From GCA-958296115 sp965222445 (GTDB lineage Bacteria; Chloroflexota; Dehalococcoidia; Lucifugimonadales; CAJWER01), in NCBI GenBank assembly GCA_965222445.1, contig CBDCTY010000002.1:1364001-1428000 (forward strand): a DNA stretch of 64,000 nucleotides. Direction: 5' to 3'. Position numbers and translations under genes: made by a program. Positions 58,537-64,000 of this stretch are shown piece by piece. The stretch's first letter is position 1; each line of letters opens with the position of its first letter. Below the pieces are notes generated by a model that saw only the letters and a list, made by a program, of their open reading frames with translations, did not search any database and was not told the DNA's origin.

Positions 58537-58884
58537 CTATCCTCGCCATCTGCTATGGCGCACCAAGGCCCCAGATGACAAGTCGGCTTCGTGCTGGCTC
58601 AGAGCGACTATGACCGAGTCTTCCAGGTAATCCGACAGAATGTTCTCGGCGCGGACCTGGAGCACGCTCGGCCCGGCCCTATGGGATAGGGCCAGCATGG
58701 TTCCGAAGTCCAGATCGTGGGTGAACACGATGTATTGGTGAGCGGAGGCCCAGTCCATGATTTCCCTGTCACTGGCCCTTGGGTCCCCGACGGTCGACCA
58801 GTGCACAGCCTGCCATCCATGCCTGTGAAGTACACGCTCCCAATCGGGCGGTAGGTTCATGTCAATTAGGAGCTTTGGTCTCAT
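58537..58884 (-). CDS. DUF5615 PIN-like toxin
   Basis: 115 residues, MRPKLLIDMNLPPDWERVLH, then GDPRASDREIMDWASAHQYI and VFTHDLDFGTMLALS. These match the DUF5615 family (Mut7-C/PIN-like) with D in IDMNL and DLDF. It overlaps the DUF433 gene by four bases, forming a DUF433-DUF5615 toxin-antitoxin pair. Confidence 0.83.
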   Translation of the reverse strand: MRPKLLIDMNLPPDWERVLHRHGWQAVHWSTVGDPRASDREIMDWASAHQYIVFTHDLDFGTMLALSHRAGPSVLQVRAENILSDYLEDSVIVALSQHEADLSSGALVRHSRWRG

Positions 58885-59111
58885 GTAGTGGAGAGGGGAA
58901 CTTCGCGCTCCTCCAGCCTCCAGGCGGCGTAGGCTAGGGATTGGTCGATATCCTCCCGCTCAAGATACGGATAAGCTTCGAGGATTTCGGTAGGTGAACG
59001 ACCGGCCGCCAACAGGCCCACAACCGTCCCAACTGTGACCCTCATACCGCGGATGCACGCCTTGCCGCCCATGACTGCGGGATCAATCGTAATCCTGTCT
59101 AAAGATGTCAT
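58881..59111 (-). CDS. DUF433 antitoxin
   Basis: 76 residues: MTSLDRITIDPAVMGGKACI, then RGMRVTVGTVVGLLAAGRSP and EILEAYPYLEREDI, the DUF433 family. It is paired with the following DUF5615 gene. It lies only three bases after the pyrC stop, inside the pyrimidine operon. Confidence 0.83.
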   Translation of the reverse strand: MTSLDRITIDPAVMGGKACIRGMRVTVGTVVGLLAAGRSPTEILEAYPYLEREDIDQSLAYAAWRLEEREVPLSTT

Positions 59112-59114
59112 GGA

Positions 59115-60470
59115 CTATCTCCTCTCCTCTGCATCCACTGCCATGTCATAGTACACGACCGAGCCTGCGGCTATCGTTGCCATGACGCGGCCCCTGAGCG
59201 TCGTTCCGGCTAGCGGGGTGTTCTTGCCCTTGGAGGCGAAATTGGCTGGGTCCACCAGCCATTCGGCGTCGGGGTCGAAGATGGCGACGTCGGCAGGCGA
59301 GCCCGTCTTCAGCGTGCCCAGGTCCATGCCCAGGAAGCGGGCGGGCGCGGCCGTCAGCTTGTCGATGGCCAGTGGCAGGGTGATCGCGCCGCCGTGCACC
59401 AGGGACATTACCGAGCCCAGCGCCGTCTCCAGCACGCTTATGCCGTTGGTTGCCTCGTCGAACGTACACAGCTTGTCTGTGCGGCCATGCGGCGCGTGGT
59501 CCGTCGCGACGAAGTCCACCGTTCCGTCCCGCAGGCCCTCTACCATCGCCGCCACGTCGCCGCGGGAGCGCAGCGGCGGCGCGACCTTGGCGTCAGTGTC
59601 GTAGGCCGCCTCCGAGAGCGGCTCGAACGCGCTGTGCCCGCCCGCGCTGCCCAGGACGGCCTCGTCCGTCAGGGTCAGATGGTGGGGCGTGACCTCGCAC
59701 GTTACGGCGAAGCCCCGTGCCTTCGCCCGGCGCACCAGGTCGACCGTCCCCGCGGTGCTGGCGTGGGCTATGTGCAGCCTCCCGCCCGTCGTCTCAGCTA
59801 GGGCGATGTCCCGCGCCACCATGGCCTCCTCGGAGGCGTTCGGGATACCGCGCAGGCCGAGACGGGTGGCCGTCCAGCCCTCGTTCATCACGCCGCCTGC
59901 CGACAGTTCCGGCACCTCGCAGTGGTTGATGATGGGCAGGCCGAGCGCCGAGGAGTAGCTCAGCGCCTGCCGCATCACGTTGGCGTCGGCGACGGGGTGG
60001 CCGTCGTCGCTGAAGCCGACGACTCCGGCGTCGGCCAGCTCCGCCATCTCGGCCAGCTGCGCGCCGCTGCTCCCCTTCGTGACTGCGCCGATGGGGAGCA
60101 CGCGGACCACGCCCTCGTGTCGTGCCTTGTTCAGCACGAACTCGACGGTCGCCCGGCTGTCCATGACAGGGCTGGTGTTGGGCATGGCGCAGACCGTCGT
60201 GAAGCCGCCACGGGCGGCGGCCGCCGTACCCGTTGCGATGGTCTCCTTGTACTCGAAGCCGGGCTCCCGCAGGTGGCAGTGCAGGTCGACGAAGCCGGGG
60301 CACACTACGAGCCCGGAGGCGTCGACGACCTGCGCACCCTCCGGGGCGATATGTGCGTCGACCCCGGCTATCGCTCCGTCCTCGATCAACAGGTCGGCAA
60401 CCCGGTCGAGGCCCTGGGCCGGGTCGACTATGCGTCCGCCGCGTATCAGAATCGGGCGAGTGTCAGCCAT
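59115..60470 (-). CDS. pyrC: Dihydroorotase
   Basis: 451 residues, class I (AllB/PyrC-type). The metal-binding HxH is in CPGFVDLHCHLREPGFEYKE, and GFSDDGHPVADA, NHCEVPEL, HIAHAST and VATDHAPHG carry the other ligands and the catalytic Asp. It closes carbamoyl aspartate to dihydroorotate. Its start overlaps the end of the upstream Nudix gene by eight bases. Confidence 0.95.
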   Translation of the reverse strand: MADTRPILIRGGRIVDPAQGLDRVADLLIEDGAIAGVDAHIAPEGAQVVDASGLVVCPGFVDLHCHLREPGFEYKETIATGTAAAARGGFTTVCAMPNTSPVMDSRATVEFVLNKARHEGVVRVLPIGAVTKGSSGAQLAEMAELADAGVVGFSDDGHPVADANVMRQALSYSSALGLPIINHCEVPELSAGGVMNEGWTATRLGLRGIPNASEEAMVARDIALAETTGGRLHIAHASTAGTVDLVRRAKARGFAVTCEVTPHHLTLTDEAVLGSAGGHSAFEPLSEAAYDTDAKVAPPLRSRGDVAAMVEGLRDGTVDFVATDHAPHGRTDKLCTFDEATNGISVLETALGSVMSLVHGGAITLPLAIDKLTAAPARFLGMDLGTLKTGSPADVAIFDPDAEWLVDPANFASKGKNTPLAGTTLRGRVMATIAAGSVVYYDMAVDAEERR

Positions 60471-60828
60471 GGATTTGGAGCCTCTCCAGTATCATGTTGA
60501 CGTGGGGTGCCGTAGCCAGGGGCCCCGTTCCGTCCCACCACATAAGCTCTGCAATCTCCTGCCCGGTTCTCGCCTCGCCCTCGGCGGCGGTGCGGAAGAC
60601 GTGGTGTCTGGCGGCGGTGCTGTCCCACATGAACAGGCTCTCCGTTCTCGTCGCTGCCATACCCGTCTCCTCGCGCAGCTCGCGGACGGCCGCCTCCTCG
60701 GTCGTTTCACCATCCTCGATGCCGCCGCCCGGCATGTTGAAGTGGGCCTGCCCGGCGGCGCGGGCCAGCAGCACCAGGCCGTCCCTGATCACTACCACGG
60801 TGGCGCGGTCACGCAGGTGTGCGGTCAC
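60463..60828 (-). CDS. Nudix hydrolase, copy 1
   Basis: 121 residues from a GTG start. The Nudix box is GGIEDGETTEEAAVRELREE followed by TGM (GX5EX7REUXEEXGU). It is preceded by FNMPGG. It is closely related to the second Nudix gene upstream; both start MT.HLRDRATVVVIRDGLVL-like. A role in nucleotide or metabolite clean-up within pyrimidine synthesis is plausible. Confidence 0.88.
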   Translation of the reverse strand: MTAHLRDRATVVVIRDGLVLLARAAGQAHFNMPGGGIEDGETTEEAAVRELREETGMAATRTESLFMWDSTAARHHVFRTAAEGEARTGQEIAELMWWDGTGPLATAPHVNMILERLQIHG

Positions 60829-60948
60829 TGCTCCACCCCCTCATGCGGAAAGGTGGCTGTGTCGCAGAGCAGCGCAATCCTCACTGGCACATTGGAGTTG
60901 GTGAGGCGGCCGCCGCGTGTCACCATTGGTCGGGTGTCAGCCACGGAC
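60829..60948 (-). pseudogene. Fossil junction: pyrC start fused to pyrB end
   Basis: After the upstream Nudix stop the reverse strand reads VADTRPMVTRGGRLTNSN, like the start of pyrC (MADTRPILIRGGRIVDPA). It then reads VPVRIALLCDTATFPHEGVE, like the end of pyrB (VAVRMALLYDMAIPAREGAQ). This is the expected junction of a tandem duplication of [pyrB 3' end - nudix - pyrC 5' end]. It has no open gene of its own. Confidence 0.8.
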
Positions 60949-61299
60949 TCAGAGCCTCTCCAGTATCGCCGCGACGTGGGAGTATGTCGGCAGGCATTCC
61001 CGCCTGTCCCACCACCTGAATTCGGTGATCTCAGGCCCCACTTCCACCTCGCCGTCGGCGTCGACCAGGAAGACATGGTGCCTGTGTATTGCTGTTTCCA
61101 AGCAGAAGAGGCGCTCGGTTCTCGTCGCAACCAGACCCGTCTCCTCGAACAACTCGCGCGAAGCCGCCGATGCCGGCAATTCTCCGGGCTCTATACCTCC
61201 TCCGGGCATCGAGAAGGTTGGATTGCGGCCGCGGGCCAGCAGCACCAGGCCGTCCCTCATCACTACCACGGTGGCGCGGTCACGCAGGCGCCCGGTCAT
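60949..61299 (-). CDS. Nudix hydrolase, copy 2
   Basis: 116 residues. The Nudix box reads GGIEPGELPASAASRELFEE followed by TGL. FSMPGG precedes it. The start overlaps the pyrB stop by four bases (ATGA). It arose with copy 1 by tandem duplication, and the two are now clearly diverged, so both have been kept. Confidence 0.88.
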   Translation of the reverse strand: MTGRLRDRATVVVMRDGLVLLARGRNPTFSMPGGGIEPGELPASAASRELFEETGLVATRTERLFCLETAIHRHHVFLVDADGEVEVGPEITEFRWWDRRECLPTYSHVAAILERL

Positions 61300-62321
61300 C
61301 GCTGCGCCCCCTCTCGCGCCGGAATCGCCATGTCGTAGAGCAGAGCCATCCTCACCGCGACGCCGTTTGTCACCTGCTCCTCGATCACCGACTGGACCCC
61401 GTGGGCGACGTCAGGATCGATCTCGACGCCCTCGTTCATCGGTCCCGGGTGCATGACCAGGGCGTCCGGCCTGGCGAGGTCGAGCCTCTGCCGGTTGATC
61501 CCGTAGGTCCTTGAGTACTCCCGCAGGGTCGGCAGGTGGCCGGCGTGCTGACGCTCCTGCTGGAGCCGGAGAGCCATGACGACGTCCGCGCCCTCCAGCG
61601 CCCGCTCGACGTTCGTCTCCACCTCTACCGCAGCGAAGGGATGCCCCTCGACTTCCCGGTAGCCGTTCACCATGTCAATCGGCAGGAGGGTCGGGGGAGC
61701 GCAGAGGACCACTTGGGCGCCCATGGTGGTCAGGCCCCACAGGTTCGACCTCGCGACCCTGCTGTAGAGGATGTCCCCCACGATGGCGACCCTGAGGCCC
61801 GCAACCCGGCCGTAGTGCCGCCTGATGGTGTAGATGTCGAGCAGGGCCTGCGTCGGGTGGGCGTGGCCTCCGTCACCGGCGTTGATGATGGCCGACCGCA
61901 GGTGCCGCGCGAGGAAGTGGGGGGCTCCGGAGTGCGGGTGGCGCACGACGATAACGTCGGCGTTCATGGCCTGGAGGGTCAGCGCCGTATTGTAGAGGGA
62001 CTCGCCCTTCTCCACGCTGCTGCCCGAGCCGGAGACGTTGATCACGTCGGCGCTGAGTATCTTGCCCGCCTGCTCGAAGGAGACGCGCGTCCGTGTGCTC
62101 GGCTCGTGGAATGCCGTGACGATCGTTCTGCCGCGCAGGGCGGGCACCTTGCGGATGTCCCGCTCCAGTATCTCCTGCATTGCGTCCGCGTTGTCGAGGA
62201 TGTCCTCGATCTCAGAGGCGGTGAAGTCGTCGATGTCGAGGACGTGGCGTCGCGCCGCCCCAGGCGCGGCTGCCGGTGCGGTCAGGTCCGCGGATGCCCC
62301 GGCCCGGCCCGGCCCGGTCAT
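61296..62321 (-). CDS. pyrB: Aspartate carbamoyltransferase
   Basis: 341 residues with the carbamoyl phosphate motif EPSTRTRVSFE, VIVVRHPHSGAPH, HPTQALLDIYT and HPGPMNEGVEID. It makes carbamoyl aspartate, the committed step. An Ala-rich N-terminal extension of about 25 residues precedes the usual start (RHVLDIDDFTASEIEDIL). The ATG overlaps the pyrR stop, so translation of pyrB depends on pyrR. Confidence 0.95.
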   Translation of the reverse strand: MTGPGRAGASADLTAPAAAPGAARRHVLDIDDFTASEIEDILDNADAMQEILERDIRKVPALRGRTIVTAFHEPSTRTRVSFEQAGKILSADVINVSGSGSSVEKGESLYNTALTLQAMNADVIVVRHPHSGAPHFLARHLRSAIINAGDGGHAHPTQALLDIYTIRRHYGRVAGLRVAIVGDILYSRVARSNLWGLTTMGAQVVLCAPPTLLPIDMVNGYREVEGHPFAAVEVETNVERALEGADVVMALRLQQERQHAGHLPTLREYSRTYGINRQRLDLARPDALVMHPGPMNEGVEIDPDVAHGVQSVIEEQVTNGVAVRMALLYDMAIPAREGAQR

Positions 62322-62851
62322 CGCTCTTCGCTCCTCACCAGGAAGACTCCGTCCCCGTCGTCGGTCTCGGAGAGTTGGACGCGGACCTCTTCGCCCCGTG
62401 CCGTGGGCACGTTCTTGCCTACGTAGTCGGGCCTGATCGGCAGCTCCCTGTGCCCCCTGTCGATCAGCACGGCGAGCTGCACCGTGCTCGGACGCCCGAA
62501 GTCCGTCAGCGCGTCCAGGGCCGCCCTGACGCTGCGGCCCGTGTAGAGGACGTCGTCCACCAGGACGACTGGACGCCCGTCGATGGATACGGGTATGTCC
62601 GTCGGGCGCATCCGAGGCCGGGCGCGCGAGAGGTCGTCGCGGTAGGGCGCGATGTCCAGCGATCCCACGGGCGGGGCGCTGCCCTCGAAGCGCCCGATGA
62701 GGTCGGACAGGCGTTTGGCTAACGGGACGCCGCGCGTGTGCAGCCCGACGAATACCAGGTCGGAGGCGCCTCGGTTGCGTTCGAGGACCTCGTAGGCGAT
62801 CCGCGTCAGCGCGCGCCTTATCTCGTCGGGGCCGAGTATGCCTCTGTTCAA
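62318..62851 (-). CDS. pyrR: PyrR, pyrimidine operon regulator (uracil phosphoribosyltransferase fold)
   Basis: 177 residues. The PRPP motif VVLVDDVLYTGRSVRAALDA, ILGPDEIRRALTRIAYEVLE at the N-terminus and LVFVGLHTRGVPLAKRL match PyrR. The start is TTG 62851, six bases after GAGGGG, where the family N-terminus begins. PyrR binds UMP/UTP and then a stem-loop in pyr leader RNA. A PyrR-type binding loop lies in this gene's own leader. Confidence 0.92.
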   Translation of the reverse strand: MNRGILGPDEIRRALTRIAYEVLERNRGASDLVFVGLHTRGVPLAKRLSDLIGRFEGSAPPVGSLDIAPYRDDLSRARPRMRPTDIPVSIDGRPVVLVDDVLYTGRSVRAALDALTDFGRPSTVQLAVLIDRGHRELPIRPDYVGKNVPTARGEEVRVQLSETDDGDGVFLVRSEER

Positions 62852-62857
62852 ACGAAA

Positions 62858-62954
62858 CCCCTCGCCGGGGCTGGCAAGGGGTGCGGCCGTCGCGACGCCC
62901 GGAGCCGACCTGTCGGCAAGCTGCGAGCCGCGCCCTTGCCAGCCTCTCGGGACT
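62858..62954 (-). promoter_or_regulatory. PyrR-responsive leader with Shine-Dalgarno sequestering hairpin
   Basis: In the mRNA, AGUCCCGAGAGGCU (62941-62954) matches the PyrR-binding consensus ARUCCAGAGAGGYU at 13 of 14 positions. GGCTGGCAAGGG (62933-62944) is perfectly complementary to CCCTTGCCAGCC (62869-62880). The latter overlaps CCCCTTGCC (62873-62881), which pairs with GGCGAGGGG (62858-62866), the ribosome binding site of pyrR. Two exclusive structures result: the long-range pairing frees the ribosome site, while PyrR bound to its loop blocks that pairing and lets the site be sequestered. Confidence 0.75.
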
Positions 62955-62974
62955 GACTTAAAGGGACAGCGTAC

Positions 62975-63003
62975 ATTGTAGCGTCGGGCGCCCAACTCTT
63001 CAA
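62975..63003 (-). promoter_or_regulatory. Promoter of the pyrimidine operon
   Basis: On the reverse strand TTGAAG (62998-63003), a 17-base spacer and TACAAT (62975-62980). Transcription would start about seven bases later, giving a leader of roughly 115 bases that contains the PyrR switch. A family B MITE ends the upstream side nine bases away. Confidence 0.65.
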
Positions 63004-63011
63004 CGTCACTC

Positions 63012-63155
63012 CCCAAATCCCCCACCTCCGTCGTTCCCGCGAAGAGCCTGCCCCCTAGAAGTCGGGGGCGGGAATCCGTCCCCGGCGGGGTGAGTGTCCA
63101 TGACACATGAGGCAGTCCGTCACGCCATCCGTTCAAATTAGGTGGAGTATTCGGG
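63012..63155. mobile_element. MITE-like element, family B copy 3
   Basis: 144 bp. CCCAAATCCCCCACCT at the left and AGGTGGAGTATTCGGG at the right are inverted repeats with three mismatches. ACTC flanks both sides (63008-63011 and 63156-63159), an exact 4-bp duplication. It carries the long REP core. It lies just upstream of the pyr operon promoter. Confidence 0.8.
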
Positions 63156-63283
63156 ACTCTGTGCGCCCGCATTCGGCGGGCCGGTCTCCCACGACAACGG
63201 ATCCCATATGGGAACAGGCTCGGCGCGCGGTGTTTGTACCTTGAAATTGCACTTGGGCCGCAAATAGAATTACGCGCATTCCA

Positions 63284-63718
63284 ATGAGCTCACGAAGAAG
63301 GGCGATAGTCCGGCTGGAGTCGTGCGGCGGGGTGGTGTACCGGATGGGCGATTCGGGTGTGGAGGTCGTCCTGTGCGGACGGCACTCTCCCCCCATCTGG
63401 GCCCTGCCGAAGGGCACGCCCGATACCGGTGAAACGCGCGAGGAGACGGCTGTCCGTGAGGTGGTGGAGGAAACAGGGCTCCAGGTCGAGCGCGAGGGCT
63501 ACATAGGCAGCATCGACTACTGGTTCGTCAGGGACCGCGCCCGCTGCCACAAGACCGTCCACTACTACCTGATGCGCCCCACGGGCGGCGACGAGTCTCT
63601 TCACGACCATGAGTTCGACGAGGTCAGGTGGTTTCCCGCCGGGCAGGCCCTCGAGGCATTGACCTACGAGAACGAGGTGAGGGTTGTTGAGAAGGGCCTT
63701 GCCCTGGCTTCGCAATAG
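63284..63718 (+). CDS. Nudix hydrolase
   Basis: 144 residues, RLESCGGVVYRMGDSGVEVV, then WALPKGTPDTGETREETAVR and EVVEETG, the Nudix box with a LPKG start typical of Ap4A/diadenosine or ADP-ribose type members. It is unrelated in detail to the two operon Nudix genes. Divergent from the pyr operon across a family B MITE. Confidence 0.88.
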   Translation: MSSRRRAIVRLESCGGVVYRMGDSGVEVVLCGRHSPPIWALPKGTPDTGETREETAVREVVEETGLQVEREGYIGSIDYWFVRDRARCHKTVHYYLMRPTGGDESLHDHEFDEVRWFPAGQALEALTYENEVRVVEKGLALASQ

Positions 63719-64000
63719 GTCGGAGACAGGAGACGGCGAGGAAGTCATACGCGGCGAGAAGGTCGTCATCCGCGGAAAGCGGATAGAGGACGCGCCCGAC
63801 GACTACGCTTGGCGAACGGACGCGGAGCTGGCCAAGCTCGACGCCTCCCAGTCGCTGAGGATGTCCTACAGGGACTTCGTCAGGTTCTCCAAGGACGAGC
63901 TGCTCTACTCCGGCGGCACGTCGCGGCGCCTGGGTATCGACACCTTCGACGGCGAGCACATTGGCAATTGCATGTACTACGACGTCGACCTCAGACGCGG
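63699..64000 (+). CDS. GNAT family N-acetyltransferase, 5' part (cut by window edge)
   Basis: A TTG start overlapping the end of the Nudix gene gives LPWLRNRSETGDGEEVIRGE, then KVVIRGKRIEDAPDDYAWRT and later LGIDTFDGEHIGNCMYYDVD. This matches the N-terminal half of RimJ-like acetyltransferases. The acetyl-CoA site lies beyond the window. The start codon is uncertain because no ATG is available in the frame before the family region. Confidence 0.65.
   Translation, partial: MPWLRNRSETGDGEEVIRGEKVVIRGKRIEDAPDDYAWRTDAELAKLDASQSLRMSYRDFVRFSKDELLYSGGTSRRLGIDTFDGEHIGNCMYYDVDLRR

Overview
The window is a high-GC bacterial chromosome segment with about 65 protein genes, no rRNA, tRNA or CRISPR array that I could find, and an unusual load of short palindromic and transposon-like repeats. 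The content points to an aerobic member of the Chloroflexota (Dehalococcoidia/SAR202-like). The reasons are a very large DUF2298 ('YYY') membrane glycosyltransferase, a caa3-type oxidase operon, many GTG/TTG starts, a catabolic repertoire of CaiB, RraA, DapA-like, Gfo/Idh, ThuA and isochorismatase families, and repeats of the type GAGCCTGTCGAAGGG. The taxonomy is inference from families, not from a marker-gene tree.

Layout. 1-2.2 kb: an unknown protein driven by a near-consensus, apparently leaderless promoter and carrying translated palindromic repeats. 2.2-5.5 kb: sialidase, type III CoA-transferase, methyltransferase. 5.6-11.5 kb: caa3 cytochrome c oxidase operon (ctaC-ctaD-ctaE-ctaF-ctaG-small membrane protein-sco). 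11.5-14.5 kb: RraA-like protein and two tandem DapA-like aldolase/lyases. 14.5-16.1 kb: broken genes and a DUF433/toxin-like/DUF2283 cluster split by a MITE. 16.1-20.1 kb: a three-subunit split glutamate synthase-like complex and a 2-hydroxyacid dehydrogenase. 20.4-22.1 kb: zincin membrane protease and nucleotidyltransferase-like genes. 22.1-25.5 kb: corrinoid protein, a Cys4 small protein, GNAT, and a ferredoxin-ASKHA reductive activator. 25.8-27.8 kb: three tandem AIM24/TIGR00266 genes. 28.2-34 kb: dnaA, a candidate oriC, obgE, nadD, pyrE, a histidine phosphatase and a class IV aminotransferase. 34-40 kb: AAA ATPase and the giant DUF2298 protein. 40-44 kb: GNAT, HigBA-like toxin-antitoxin pair with a visible promoter/operator, and a noncoding region with a strong promoter. 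44-51.4 kb: molybdopterin oxidoreductase, two Gfo/Idh dehydrogenases, a T5orf172 nuclease-like gene, isochorismatase/ThuA pair, DNA glycosylase, VapBC. 51.8-63 kb: a long pyrimidine operon pyrR-pyrB-nudix-nudix-pyrC-(TA)-nucS-like-carA-(TA)-(broken TA)-carB. 63.2-64 kb: Nudix hydrolase and a partial GNAT gene.

How it works together. The pyrimidine operon has a promoter and a leader that look like a PyrR-controlled translational switch: a PyrR-binding loop, a 12-nt anti-sequester pairing, and a hairpin that hides the Shine-Dalgarno sequence of pyrR. Three toxin-antitoxin insertions and a fossil tandem duplication have opened this operon without visibly breaking the biosynthetic genes. At least two MITE families can be defined from target duplications alone. 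Family A has TACCAA ends and a TNA 3-bp duplication. Family B has CCCAAAT ends and a 4-bp duplication. One A copy is nested in a B copy, and one A copy cuts a toxin-like gene, so the empty sites can be rebuilt. Both families carry the same palindromic core, which also occurs inside two unrelated reading frames as the same translated peptide.
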